This document shows positions 25,063 through 34,995 of a DNA stretch of 64,000 bases, in pieces. This DNA is from JALORV01 sp963769745 (GTDB lineage: Bacteria > Pseudomonadota > Gammaproteobacteria > Burkholderiales > Burkholderiaceae_F): positions 1 through 64,000 of the forward strand of contig CAVYNB010000029.1 of assembly GCA_963769745.1 (NCBI GenBank), written 5' to 3'. Position numbers and translations under genes: made by a program. Numbering within the stretch: the stretch's first letter is position 1; every line of letters starts with the position of its first letter. The notes under the pieces were generated by a model. It was not told where the DNA came from. It did not search any database and was given only the letters and a program-made list of their open reading frames with translations.

Positions 25063-26614
25063 TCAGGCAACAGGCGCGAACAGATCGCGGCAGCCGGCGC
25101 TGAGCGATCCTGCAGCCACCAGCTCGGACGCGGCCGCGATGTCGGGCGCCAGGATGCGATCGACCTCGTAGAACGGCACACGTTCGCGCAATCCGCGATG
25201 CACGGCCGCCAGGCGTGGCGAAGTCGTGAGCGGTTGATGGAAGTCGATACCCTGGGCTGCGGCCAGCAGTTCGATGCCGACGATGGTCGCCGTGTTGGTC
25301 GCCATCTCGTGCAAGCGGCGCGCGGCGAACGTCGCCATGCTGACGTGGTCCTCCTGGTTGGCCGAGGTCGGCAGGCTGTCCACACTCGCCGGATGCGCGA
25401 GCGACTTGTTCTCCGACGCCAGCGCCGCCGCGGTGACGTGCGCGATCATGAAGCCGGAGTTGACACCAGGGTCGCGCACCAGGAACGGCGGCAGGCCCGA
25501 CAGCGTCGCGTCGATCAGCAGCGCGATGCGGCGTTCGGACAGCGCGCCGATCTCGGCGATCGCCAGCGCCAGCGTGTCGGCCGCGAACGCCACCGGTTCG
25601 GCGTGGAAGTTGCCGCCCGACAGGACTTCGTCGGCCGTGTTTGCGTCGCGCCGCGCGAACACCAGCGGGTTGTCGGTGACCGCGTTGGCTTCGGTCAGCA
25701 ACGTACGCGCGGCCTGCGCGATGAGGTCGCGGCATGCTCCCATCACCTGCGGCTGGCAGCGCAGGCTGTACGGGTCCTGCACGCGATCATCGTTGACCAG
25801 ATGCGAGGCGCGGATCGCGCTGCCGGCCAGCAGTTCGCGGTAGGCGTGTGCCGTCGCGATCTGGCCCGCATGCCCACGCAGCTCATGCAGCCGCGGATCG
25901 AACGGCGCGTCGCTGCCCTTGGCGGCGTCGATCGCCATCGCGCCGACCACCACCGCGGCTTCGAACACGCGCTCGGCCATGAAGAGCCCGTGCAATGCCA
26001 GCGCGGTGGAAATCTGCGTGCCGTTGATCAGTGCCAGCCCTTCCTTCGCACCGAGCACGACCGGCGCGATGCCGGCCGCGGCCAGCGCCGCACGGGCCGA
26101 CTGGCGCACGCCATTGACTCGAACATCGCCCTCCCCCAGCAGCGCCAGCGTCAGGTGCGACAGCGGCGCGAGGTCACCCGAGGCCCCGACCGAGCCCTTG
26201 GAAGGAATGCACGGGACGATGCCGGCGTTGACGAGTGCAATCAGCGCCTCGACGATCTCGCGGCCGCACGCCCGAGTGACCACGCGCCAGGCTGGCGATC
26301 TTCATCACCAGCGCCAGCCGCACGACGTCATCGCTCAGCAACTCACCTGTACCGACGGAATGCGACAGGATCAGGTTGCGCTGCAGTTGCTGCAGTTCCG
26401 CGTCCGGGATGCGCTTCTTCGCCAGCAGACCGAAGCCGGTGTTGACGCCGTAGGCCGCGTCGCCCTTGGCGACGATGCGCTGCACGGCCTGCGACGAAGC
26501 GTCGATCGCGGGCCAGGCATCTGCAGCGAGTGACACCGTGAGCGGCGCCTGCCACAGGCTGCGCAGATCCGCGAGCCGCAGGCGTGCGGGTTCAATTTTC
26601 AGCGCAGACGTCAC
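25063..26614 (-). CDS. hutH: Histidine ammonia-lyase, one frameshift
   Basis: Converts histidine to urocanate. The MIO cofactor triad Ala-Ser-Gly is in GSVGASGDLAPLSHLTL. The N-terminal YGVNTGFGLLAKKRI and the C-terminal half are both well conserved but lie in different frames. The break falls near 26263, where GCGGCCGCGA appears to have one base too many. The 1552-base span is one more than a multiple of three; removing one base gives a 516-residue protein, the usual length. Its neighbours hutU, hutG and hutI are intact, which argues for an assembly error. Confidence 0.9.
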
Positions 26615-26618
26615 GCTC

Positions 26619-28340
26619 TCATCCTTTCACCATCGGCAGCTTCAGTCCGTTGCGCTGCGCGCAGGCGATCGCGGTCGGATAGCCGGCGTCGGCGTGCCGC
26701 ATCACGCCCGAACCCGAGTCGTTGACCAGCACCCGCGCCAGCCGGCGTGCGGCGGCTTCGGTCCCATCGGCGACGATGACGACGCCGGAGTGCTGCGAGT
26801 AGCCCATGCCGACGCCGCCGCCATGGTGCAGCGACACCCAGGTCGCGCCGCCGGCGGTGTTCAGCAGCGCGTTCAGCAGCGGCCAGTCGGACACCGCGTC
26901 GGTGCCATCGCGCATCGCTTCGGTTTCGCGATTCGGGCTGGCGACCGAACCGGTGTCGAGGTGATCGCGGCCGATGACGATCGGCGCCTTCAGCTCACCT
27001 GTGCGCACCATCTCGTTGAACGCGAGCCCGGCGAGATGGCGCTCGCCGAGTCCGAGCCAGCAGATGCGCGCCGGCAGCCCCTGGAACGCGATGCGTTCGC
27101 GCGCCATGTCGAGCCAGCGATGCACATGCGTATTGGCCGGAAAGAGCTGCTTGATCTTCGCGTCGGTCCTGTAGATGTCCTCCGGATCGCCAGACAGCGC
27201 GACCCAGCGGAACGGCCCCTTGCCCTCGCAGAACAGCGGCCGGATGTACGCCGGCACGAAACCCGGGAAGTCGAACGCATTCTTCACGCCCTGGTCGAGT
27301 GCGACCTGGCGGATGTTGTTGCCGTAGTCGACGACCTTGGCACCCAGCGCCTGGAAGTCGAGCATCGCCTGCACGTGCGTCGCGCAGGACGCGGCCGCCG
27401 CGGCGGTCAGTTCGGCGTGCTGCGACGGATCGGATTGCGCCGCCTGCCAGCGCTCCACACTCCAGCCTGCGGGCAGGTAGCCGTGCACGAGGTCGTGCGC
27501 CGAGGTCTGGTCGGTGACGAGGTCGGGCATCACGCCGCCGGCGCGCGCACGCCGCACGAGCTCGGGCAGCACCTCGGCCGCATTGCCGAGCAGGCCGATC
27601 GAGACCGCCTCCTTGCGCGCGCAGTGCTGCTGCACGAGTGCGAGCGCGTCGTCGAGATCGCGCGCCTGCTTGTCGAGGTAGCGCGTGCGCAGGCGGAAGT
27701 CGAGGCGCGACTGCTGGCACTCGATGTTCAGCGACACGGCCCCGGCGAGCGTCGCGGCGAGCGGCTGCGCACCGCCCATGCCGCCGAGCCCCGCCGTCAG
27801 GATCCAGCGCCCGCCCCAGGTACCGTCGAAGTGCTGGCGGCCGGCTTCGCCGAACGTCTCGTACGTGCCCTGCACGATGCCCTGGCTGCCGATGTAGATC
27901 CATGACCCGGCCGTCATCTGGCCGTACATCATCAGGCCCTTGCGGTCGAGTTCGTTGAAGTGCTCCCACGTTGCCCACTTCGGCACGAGGTTCGAGTTGG
28001 CGATCAGTACGCGCGGCGCATCCGGGTGCGTCTTGAACACGCCGACCGGCTTGCCCGACTGCACCAGCAGCGACTCGTCGTCGTCGAGCTCGCGCAGCGT
28101 CGCCAGGATCGTGTCGAAGCACGCCCAGTCGCGCGCCGCGCGTCCGATGCCGCCATACACGACGAGACGCTTCGGGTCTTCCGCGACCTCGGGGTCGAGG
28201 TTGTTCTGCAGCATGCGGAAGGCGGCCTCGGTGAGCCAGCTCTTGCAGGAGAGCGTCGAACCACGCGGCGCGCGGATTTCGCGGCGTTCGTCGTAACGTG
28301 GATCGGCTGCGAGCCGCGATTGTTCAGACGGTGCATTCAT
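26619..28340 (-). CDS. hutU: Urocanate hydratase
   Basis: NAD-dependent urocanase, second step of histidine degradation, 573 residues. Recognisable stretches are LVVYGGIGRAARDW, ANSNLVPKWATWEHF, MYGQMTAGSWIYIGSQGIVQ, TAGLGGMGGAQP and the C-terminal GGATWVSLHHGGGVGMGYSQ. The ATG at 28340 has GGAGGGA six bases upstream; an upstream extension to 28460 is not supported. It is the first gene of the hut operon, with hutH four bases behind it. Confidence 0.96.
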   Translation of the reverse strand: MNAPSEQSRLAADPRYDERREIRAPRGSTLSCKSWLTEAAFRMLQNNLDPEVAEDPKRLVVYGGIGRAARDWACFDTILATLRELDDDESLLVQSGKPVGVFKTHPDAPRVLIANSNLVPKWATWEHFNELDRKGLMMYGQMTAGSWIYIGSQGIVQGTYETFGEAGRQHFDGTWGGRWILTAGLGGMGGAQPLAATLAGAVSLNIECQQSRLDFRLRTRYLDKQARDLDDALALVQQHCARKEAVSIGLLGNAAEVLPELVRRARAGGVMPDLVTDQTSAHDLVHGYLPAGWSVERWQAAQSDPSQHAELTAAAAASCATHVQAMLDFQALGAKVVDYGNNIRQVALDQGVKNAFDFPGFVPAYIRPLFCEGKGPFRWVALSGDPEDIYRTDAKIKQLFPANTHVHRWLDMARERIAFQGLPARICWLGLGERHLAGLAFNEMVRTGELKAPIVIGRDHLDTGSVASPNRETEAMRDGTDAVSDWPLLNALLNTAGGATWVSLHHGGGVGMGYSQHSGVVIVADGTEAAARRLARVLVNDSGSGVMRHADAGYPTAIACAQRNGLKLPMVKG

Positions 28341-28364
28341 CGCTGTCCCTCCCTCGGCATCAAT

Positions 28365-28386
28365 CCGGAATCGCTTCCGGTTCCGG
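28365..28386. promoter_or_regulatory. Dyad upstream of hutU
   Basis: CCGGAA-TCGC-TTCCGG (28365-28380) is a perfect 6-bp dyad, followed directly by a second TTCCGG. It lies about 25 bases upstream of hutU, where a regulator or promoter would be expected. Its role is not established. Confidence 0.3.
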
Positions 28387-28530
28387 ACCGATGAATAGTC
28401 TCGCACGGATGAGGGCGCACGGCAGGCCGACTGCCATGCTGGGATCGGCCGGGTCAGCAATTCAGGACGGGCGCACGCTCACCCGCCAGCCCAATGCACT
28501 AAGGCGTCTGAGAACGGGTCGAGCCGGCGA

Positions 28531-29714
28531 TCAATCGACCGGCAACGCGTTGCGCAGATCCAGCGTCACCGACCGATCGCCCCTTAGGTCAACGAGCTCA
28601 TGCCACATGAGTCGTTTGTTGCCGACCTTCGCGTCACTCGAGTATCCAATAGCGACCGACGGGCAAGGATCGGCGTGAGCGCGGCCGTTTGCATCGGTCG
28701 TCGCGGTCCCAAGGATGTGAGGCTGCAATGCCCGAGCGCCCTTTTCGCAGTCCGGGGCCTTGGCGAGACAGGCCTGCACCCAGTTCTGGAGGACGACGGC
28801 GTACGGCGTCGACTTCAGGCCGCCCTGGATCAAGGCGAACTGAGGGTCCTGCTTCAACACAAGAAACTTGCGACCGGCAGCGCTGTTCTTTTCCGCCGAC
28901 AGCGCACCGACCGATATGGCAAGCACACCGCCCGCACCGGCGGAGCTGGAAGGCGCGGCAGCCGCCGCTGCGCTGGCCGCAGGCGCCGGTGCGCGCGTGA
29001 AGCACTGCTCGATGCGGCGCCAGCCCGCACCAGAACGCACTTCTGGCTCGCCCAGTTGATGCGGTCGGGACCTTCGAAGTCGAACTCGATCAGCTTCAGC
29101 GTCGTCTTCGGCAGCACCACGACACGCTTCGCGTCACCGCGATATTCGACGCGGTCGAGTTCCTGCGCGGGCGTGCGCTCGTCCATGCCCATCAGCCGGT
29201 CCGGACGGAACTCGAATATGCCGCCGCCGAAGAGCACCTCGCACAGGCCTCCCTTCGCCATCGCGGTCAGGGCGCCGAACGGATCGGACGGATTCGCGCG
29301 CGTCGATGGCGGCCGCATCCATTTGCCGAGCAGCGGATTGCGGTCGGCAGGCAGCGCGGGCCGCTTCTCCCACATCGCGCGGGCTGCCGAAGCCGCCTGC
29401 GCGCCGGTCGGGTCAGCTCCCGCCCCTGGCCCTGCGCCGGGCGATCCCTGTGCCGCTCCGGGCGCGTAACTGCCGGAGGGTTTGGTGGATTCCATGAATT
29501 TTCTCGACTGCTCCTGCTGCACGCGCGCGTTCTCCTTCATCTGTTGCTGCTGCCGCTGCTGCTCCTGGCGTTGCTGCTCCTGCTGCCGCCAGTATTCGCG
29601 CTGCTGGCGCTCGTACTCCAGTTGGGAAGGCGTCTGCGCAGAACTGACGCCGACCGTGGCCGCCAGCGCCATCGCCGCAAGTGCCCGGCCCGCGGAGCGG
29701 GAAACGCATTTCAT
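28531..29714 (-). CDS. Exported protein with Q-rich segment, frameshifted, unknown
   Basis: Not recognised. Signal peptide at residues 1-26 (RALAAMALAATVGVSSAQ). Then comes a Gln/Glu/Arg-rich stretch, residues about 30-72, likely a coiled coil, then a Pro/Gly/Ala linker. A conserved-looking domain follows, ALPADRNPLLGKWMRPPSTR to KTTLKLIEFDFEGPDRINWA. The frame breaks near 29025 and continues as RRIEQCFTRAPAPAASA; the later part is KFLVLKQDPQFALIQGGLKS to the end at 28531. The 1184-base span is one base short of a multiple of three. If repaired it would be a periplasmic protein of about 394 residues. Confidence 0.55.
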
Positions 29715-30017
29715 GGCAACCCCCTTCGCGACACCTCGCGTCTGGCCTGCATGAGCGGCGGGTCGAGAGGTCGGTCACCGGTGCGTCAACTGGTCCGGTG
29801 CGGCGCGCGCCCGACAGGCGGAGAATCAAAAGGTTGCGCCGTGCGAATGCGCGCGTCAACGGGTGGGATGGTCCGCCCCTTGGCTCAACCCGCAAGCCAG
29901 GGTGGCAACGGCCGACGGCCGATTACTGCGGCGAGGAGCTGGCTCAGGTCGCTAAAGCCGGTGGGAGCGCCGTGACCCGGGCACCCACTGCGGCGCTATC
30001 GCGTTGGCGCAGCGAGA
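29715..30017. other. Intergenic, no gene seen
   Basis: About 300 bases between the stop of the rhodanese fusion and the start of the Q-rich protein. GTGGGAG and CACCCAC near 29960-29990 could form a short hairpin acting as a terminator. No promoter can be named with confidence. Confidence 0.4.
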
Positions 30018-31216
30018 TCAGGGCTGCGTCGGCAGGCCCTGCGCGACCCACTCGGGCATGCCGCCCCGCAGCCAGTACACGCGCGTGTAACCGGCGTCGC
30101 GCGCAGCCTTGGAGGCCTTGAACGACTTCCAGCACTCCGCACCGTTGCAGAAGAACACCAGCGCGTCGGCCTTGTTGAGGCTCGCAAGCCCGGGAACTGG
30201 TCCTTCTTCACGTCGTAGTCGATTTCCTTCAGGCTCTTCTCGATGTACGGCAGGTTCACCGCCCCGCGGGCATGCTTGGTCGCGTATTCCTTCTCGGTGC
30301 GCACATCGACCAGCTTGGCACCCTTGTCCGCAAGTTCGTACGCGGCGCGTGCAGTGACGCGCTGCACCCCGGTGAGTTCAGCCGGCGTGAAGATTCCGAG
30401 ACTGGCCACGTACTCGTAGGGACCGGCGTCGCTGGTGGGACGCAAGCGCGCCACACCCGGTATCACGAAGTCCGGGGACGTGACCCACTGCACGACGGCC
30501 GCCTTGACGTTGGCCGGAAGCGATTTCTTCACGACCACTCCCAGGCCGCCCGGCATGGGCTGGGATGTCGCGAGCACCTGTCCCGGGGTCTTCTGTCCCT
30601 TGCTCCACTCGATCCATTCGCTCTCGAGTGCAACCGTCGCATCAGCGCCGCCTCCGGCCAGCGTCAGCAGGCCCGCACCACTGGTCTGGCCGTAGGTCAC
30701 GTTCTTCAGCGCACGCGTGGTCATCCCTTCCTGGGCAAGCAGACCGCGCGCGACATAGCTGCGCAACGAGTCCTGCTGCGGGAAGTAGGCGCGCCGGCCC
30801 TTGAGGTCCGCGACGCCCTTGAAGTCGCTGCGGCCGACCAGCACGTACTTGTTCGTCAGGCCGGTGGAGGCGACCAGCTCGTAGCCGTGGATCAGCGCCG
30901 ATGCCGTCACGTGGGGCGGCGCGATGATGATGTCGTTCTCTCCGGTCCGGGTGGAGCGCATCGCATCGGTCAGGTCGCGCTGCGGCAGGACCACCGCACG
31001 CGTGCCGGCGAGCTTGCCGAGGCCGGTGTTCGCGACGGCCAGCGTCAGGAAGTCACTGGACAGGTCGGACGAATCCAGCACGACCACCGCGCGCAGCGTC
31101 GCCGGGACCGGAGCGGCAGCCGGTGCGGGCGTCTGCGCCGCGGCCGGGAGCAGGATCGCAAGCCCCAGTCCCATTGAGGCAGTAATCCCAAGTAGTCGAG
31201 CCTTCGTGGCTGTCAT
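30018..31216 (-). CDS. Binding protein-rhodanese fusion, one frameshift
   Basis: Exported protein joining two domains. A signal peptide (LLGITASMGLGLAILLPAAA) is followed, at residues 40-265, by a PhnD/TauA-like periplasmic binding domain (NDIIIAPPHVTASALIHGYE, GRSDFKGVADLKGRRAYF). The C-terminal rhodanese domain begins YELADKGAKLVDVRTEKEYA. The active-site cysteine region, FFCNGAECWKSF, lies after a frame break near 30190 (CCCGGG run). The 1199-base span is one short of a multiple of three; the repaired protein is 399 residues and ends GLPTQP. It may carry a sulfur compound or sulfane sulfur in the periplasm; this is inference. Confidence 0.8.
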
Positions 31217-31523
31217 GGTCGTCCCCTGTCATCGATTCGAACCCCGGCCATGCCGGCCTATCGGCCGGCTGCCGGCGCTCTTGAGTCCCGCCAAACCGAG
31301 CGGGTACCGCGGTTCGCGCATTTGACCTCAAACACGAGCGCGAATGAATCGCGCGGAAACGGGTCAACCGCCCCCGACTCCTGGCGTTTCGTTCGGCTGA
31401 CGATGCGACCTGGGGTCGGTCCCGGGGCCGACAGCCCGGCATTCCGCCACCGGCGCGAGGCGAAGAAGCCCTTCCGCAGCGGTGGCCTTCCCGAAGCGCG
31501 CAGCCGCGGATGGTCCGTCGTCG
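31217..31523. other. Intergenic, no gene seen
   Basis: About 300 bases between the AlaX stop and the start of the binding protein-rhodanese gene. It must hold the promoter of the latter. Nothing else is recognisable. Confidence 0.4.
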
Positions 31524-32252
31524 TCAGGGCGCGAACTCCAGCACCACGCGCCGCGTCCGGGCGCTTTTCTTCTCGATCTTGGCAACGCGCACCGCACCGA
31601 TCTCGGCCGTGTTCCTCACATGCGTGCCACCGCACGGCTGCAGGTCGACGTCCTGCACCCGCAGCAGGCGCACGCGGCCGAAGCCGATCGGCGGGCTGAC
31701 GCTCATCGACTTCACGAGTTGCGGGCTGGCCAGCATCTGCTCGTCGGTGATCCACTCGCAGCTGACCGGGTGGCCTTCCGCGACCAGGCGGTCGAGACCG
31801 GCCTGCACTTCGCCCTTGTCGAGCAAGTCGGTCATCGCGAAGTCGAGCCGCGCATAGTCGCTGGTGATGCTGCAGCCATCGACCAGTTGCCGCACGACCG
31901 CGCACAGCAGGTGGGTTGCCGTATGGAACCGCATATGGCGCAGGCGCCGCTCCCAGTCGATCTCGGCATGCACGGCCGTGCCAGGCCGCAGGCGATCGCG
32001 CCAATCGCCGGCGGGATCGAGCAGGTGCAGGGTGTCGTCCGGCGTGGCGTCTTCGCGCTTGCTCTTGCGGGCATCCGCGACCCGCAACCGCGTACCGTCG
32101 GCCGTCACCAGCCAGCCGCTGTCGCCGGCCTGGCCCCCGCCGAGCGGATAGAACACGGTGCGGTCGAGTTCGACTCCTTCCTCCGCGACGCGGGTGACCA
32201 CCGCATCGCAGGACCGCAGGTAGGCATCGCTGCGGAAGAGTGCCTCGGTCAT
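31524..32252 (-). CDS. alaX: Alanyl-tRNA editing protein AlaX
   Basis: Free-standing editing domain that hydrolyses mischarged Ser-tRNA(Ala) or Gly-tRNA(Ala), 242 residues. FYPLGGGQAGDSGWL near residue 35 is the AlaRS-type editing signature. The zinc ligands are in RFHTATHLLCAVV (HxxxH) and QPCGGTHVRNTAEIG (Cys, His). The ATG at 32252 overlaps the stop of the WS/DGAT gene as ATGA. A longer frame upstream is the other gene read out of frame. Confidence 0.9.
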   Translation of the reverse strand: MTEALFRSDAYLRSCDAVVTRVAEEGVELDRTVFYPLGGGQAGDSGWLVTADGTRLRVADARKSKREDATPDDTLHLLDPAGDWRDRLRPGTAVHAEIDWERRLRHMRFHTATHLLCAVVRQLVDGCSITSDYARLDFAMTDLLDKGEVQAGLDRLVAEGHPVSCEWITDEQMLASPQLVKSMSVSPPIGFGRVRLLRVQDVDLQPCGGTHVRNTAEIGAVRVAKIEKKSARTRRVVLEFAP

Positions 32253-34027
32253 CGTGGTCGGCTCCGAGCCACGAACAGCATGGTTCGGTGCCCCGCTAGT
32301 TCGCGTCGCGCGCCGCGGCGAACGCCGATCGGCGACGGCGCAATGCACGCGCAGGCGGTTCCGAAACCGCAGTCGGCTCCGTCTGGACGGGTGTCGGCGG
32401 GGCTGCCTGTGCAGGTCGGCTGTGCAGGTGTTGGTGTGGACGCCTCGGCGCCTCCCGAACCCCGAGCCTTCCGCGACGCCCGTTTCGACGACGATCCCGC
32501 CCCCGCGGCCGTCCGCTTGCGGGCGCGTCGCTTCGTTTCGTGCGACGAAGGCGGCGCCTCCATCGGCGGGAAGATCCAGTTCTCGGCGTCGTCGCCGTCG
32601 ACCGGTCCCTGCCACGGCAGCATGCACAGTGCCAGCACCAGCTTCTCGAATTCGGGCTCGAAGCGGTCGATGATTCGCTGCGGCTCCTCGCACAGCCGCT
32701 TGTCAGTGATGAGCCCGAACTGGACCCCACCCGCATAGGACAGGATCGACACCCCCATACCGATATCGCCGGACTGCGGCACCCAGACCATCATGCGCTT
32801 GACCTGCGTGCCGGCCATGTAGAGCGGCTGCTGCGGCCCCGGCACGTTGGTCATCACCGCAGTCGCCTTCTTCGCCAGGAAGTCGAGCGCCTGCTTCTGC
32901 AGCCCGCGCGGCGCGAAGCCGACGACACCGAGGATGCCCATCGACAGGATGGCGGTGTAGCCCTGCTTGAGCTCGTCCATGCGGCGCCGCACCTCGTAGA
33001 CGCGCGAGATCGGGTTCGCCATGCCGACCGGCAGCAGCAGCGGCACCAGCCCGAACTTGTTGCCGAGTTCCTTCCACTTGCGGGGATCGCGCAGGTTCAC
33101 GGGCACCATCGCGCGCAGCTCGATGCCGTCGACTTCTTCTCCGAGCTGTTCGAGGTACGAACGGATCGCCCCCGACACACACGCGAGCAGGACGTCGTTG
33201 ACCGAGCACCCCAGCGCCTTGCCGACCGCCTTCACATCGTCGAGTGCCAGCGGCTCGTTCCAGGCCACCACCTTGGAGCCCGACGGCAGTCCCTTCAGGC
33301 TGGTAACGGCATCGTTGTCCATCAAGGCGATGCCTGCGAGATCCTTGGTGACCTGTGCCGCCAGCCGCGCCATGTCGCCGGCAGCCCCACCGACCGAGTC
33401 CGGATGCTCGAGCATCGCCGCGGAGGCCTGCAGCGCGCGCGCGGCCACGTCACCGGTCGAGCCTATGGCCCGCACCGTCGCACTCGTCAACGGACGCAGC
33501 CAGGCGTCCCATGACCCTCCGGTAGCAGCTCGGGACCGCCGACCCGGTTCTTCGATGCCCCCTTCTTCGGGATCCTCGGAGGTCAGTGCCAGCACCACGC
33601 CGATCAGCGCGATGCCATCGGCGATGCAATGATGGATCCGCACGATCATCGCCTGCCCGCCGTTGTAGTTGTCGACGAGGTGCATCTGCCACAGCGGCTT
33701 GGTCGAATCGAGTGCGGTCGAGGCCAGCCGGCCGACGAGCCGCTTCAGGTCCGCGGTCGTGCCCTTGCCCGGCAGCGCGGTGCGCGCGAGGTGCAGATCG
33801 AGGTCGAAGTTGTCGTCCAGCTCCCAGTAGTAGCCCGTCGCGTCCTGCACGACGCAGCTGCGGAAGCGCGCGTGCGTCAGCAGGCGCTCCTCGAGCAGTC
33901 GGCGCATGCGGTCGTAGTCGACGTTGCCGACGAACTCATACACGCCGACGATCATCATCAGGTTGGCCTGCGAGTCCATCCGCAGCCATGCCGTGTCGAC
34001 CGACGACATCCGCTCGCGTCTGCCCAT
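32249..34027 (-). CDS. Wax ester synthase / diacylglycerol acyltransferase
   Basis: Bifunctional WS/DGAT making storage wax esters or triacylglycerols from acyl-CoA. The active site HHxxxDG is RIHHCIADGIALIG near residue 130. The PVNLRDPRKWKELGNKFG and NVPGPQQPLYMAGTQV blocks of the C-terminal domain are present. After about residue 490 a basic low-complexity tail follows (KRRARKRTAAGAG...). Near 32410 another frame gives a smoother ending (ALRRRRSAFAAARDAN, stop at 32296), so a frame error in the tail is possible. A neighbouring acyl-CoA-binding protein and PHA protein fit a role in carbon storage. Confidence 0.9.
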   Translation of the reverse strand: MGRRERMSSVDTAWLRMDSQANLMMIVGVYEFVGNVDYDRMRRLLEERLLTHARFRSCVVQDATGYYWELDDNFDLDLHLARTALPGKGTTADLKRLVGRLASTALDSTKPLWQMHLVDNYNGGQAMIVRIHHCIADGIALIGVVLALTSEDPEEGGIEEPGRRSRAATGGSWDAWLRPLTSATVRAIGSTGDVAARALQASAAMLEHPDSVGGAAGDMARLAAQVTKDLAGIALMDNDAVTSLKGLPSGSKVVAWNEPLALDDVKAVGKALGCSVNDVLLACVSGAIRSYLEQLGEEVDGIELRAMVPVNLRDPRKWKELGNKFGLVPLLLPVGMANPISRVYEVRRRMDELKQGYTAILSMGILGVVGFAPRGLQKQALDFLAKKATAVMTNVPGPQQPLYMAGTQVKRMMVWVPQSGDIGMGVSILSYAGGVQFGLITDKRLCEEPQRIIDRFEPEFEKLVLALCMLPWQGPVDGDDAENWIFPPMEAPPSSHETKRRARKRTAAGAGSSSKRASRKARGSGGAEASTPTPAQPTCTGSPADTRPDGADCGFGTACACIAPSPIGVRRGARRELAGHRTMLFVARSRPR

Positions 34028-34205
34028 GTTGTCTCCCGTGTACGCCCGCGCGGCACATCGGCCGCGGCCGACCTTCGAGGGTCGCTGGCTATGATACGAC
34101 GCGCTATCCCGCTATCCTCACGGCCATGCGTTCGGTCTCGATCAACGCCGGTCCGCACGCCCCTCGGCCACACCAATAACCCAGACCAACAAACCAGGAG
34201 ACACC

Positions 34206-34463
34206 GTGAGCGACCTGAAATCCAAGTTCGAAAAGGCCGTCGCCGAATCGAAGAATCTGCCCGAACGGCCCGACAACCAGACGCTGCTCAAGCTCTACGC
34301 GCTGTTCAAGCAGGCATCGACCGGCGACGTCGAAGGCAAGCGTCCGGGATTCACCGACATGGTCGGACGCGCCAAGTGGGACGCGTGGAACGAGATGAAG
34401 GGGACCGCGACGGATGACGCCATGAAGCAGTACGTGGCGTTGATCGAGGACCTCAAGGGCTGA
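34206..34463 (+). CDS. Acyl-CoA-binding protein
   Basis: Small soluble carrier of long-chain acyl-CoA esters, 85 residues, four-helix ACBP fold. The motif LLKLYALFKQASTGDVEGKR and the later AKWDAWNEMKGTATDDAMKQ carry the usual Tyr, Lys and Trp of the ligand pocket. The GTG start at 34206 has AGGAG six bases upstream. It is divergent from the WS/DGAT gene, with 178 bases between them for both promoters, and could supply or buffer its substrate. Confidence 0.95.
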   Translation: MSDLKSKFEKAVAESKNLPERPDNQTLLKLYALFKQASTGDVEGKRPGFTDMVGRAKWDAWNEMKGTATDDAMKQYVALIEDLKG

Positions 34464-34484
34464 CGTTGGGCTGAAGCTCGCGCG

Positions 34485-34510
34485 GCTGCGGGAGCGTTCG
34501 CCTCCGCAGC
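34485..34510. terminator. Possible hairpin terminator
   Basis: GCTGCGGGAG and CCTCCGCAGC pair across a six-base loop after the ACBP gene, in front of a convergent gene. No T-run follows, so the call is weak. Confidence 0.35.
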
Positions 34511-34582
34511 TCGATCCGGGGCGCGCGCAGACTCGCGGCCACGTCCAGCCCCGGGACGCCCTTTCCCAGGCGCCCGACGCGC

Positions 34583-34981
34583 TCAGCCCTTGCGCGTCGC
34601 CTTCTTCGCGGGCTTGACCGCGGCTTTCTTTCGAGCCGCTTCCTTGGCCGGTGCCTTCGATGGTGCGGCCGCGGGCTTATGGGCCGGCTTGTGGGCGGCA
34701 TGAGCCTTGGCGAGCAGCCGATCGAAGTTGTGTTCGATGTGCTCGACGAACTTGGACTTGAACGCCTTCAGCAGGAAGCCGAGCGTCACTTCGAGGTCGA
34801 TCTCGGACTCGGTCACCCGCATCTCGCCCTGCACGCCGCTGCGGCGAAAGCGCAAAGTATTGCCGGCCCACTGGCTGGTGAGGTCGTACTCCTCGGCCAG
34901 GTCGTCCGCGGCCTTCTGCACGAGCGTGCGCGCCTGCGCCATCGGCAGCGAGTGGTACTTGATCATCCTGATGTCAGCCAT
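34583..34981 (-). CDS. Polyhydroxyalkanoic acid system (PHA granule-region) protein
   Basis: Protein of 132 residues of the PHA_gran_rgn family, whose members lie near polyhydroxyalkanoate genes. Typical are IKYHSLPMAQARTLVQKAAD, WAGNTLRFRRSGVQGEMRV and LEVTLGFLLKAFKSKF. The last 40 residues are a Lys/Ala/Pro-rich tail (KPAKKATRKG) like that of histone H1 or phasin-like PhaF, which could bind DNA or nucleoid-linked granules. The ATG at 34981 fits the family. A PHB depolymerase lies further along at 53416. Confidence 0.8.
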   Translation of the reverse strand: MADIRMIKYHSLPMAQARTLVQKAADDLAEEYDLTSQWAGNTLRFRRSGVQGEMRVTESEIDLEVTLGFLLKAFKSKFVEHIEHNFDRLLAKAHAAHKPAHKPAAAPSKAPAKEAARKKAAVKPAKKATRKG

Positions 34982-34995
34982 GGGGCCTCCCAGAG

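Noticed and set aside
24421..26445. 674-codon plus-strand frame over hutG/hutH
   Set aside because: Antisense to well-supported hut genes; composition is typical of complementary-strand frames in high-GC DNA.
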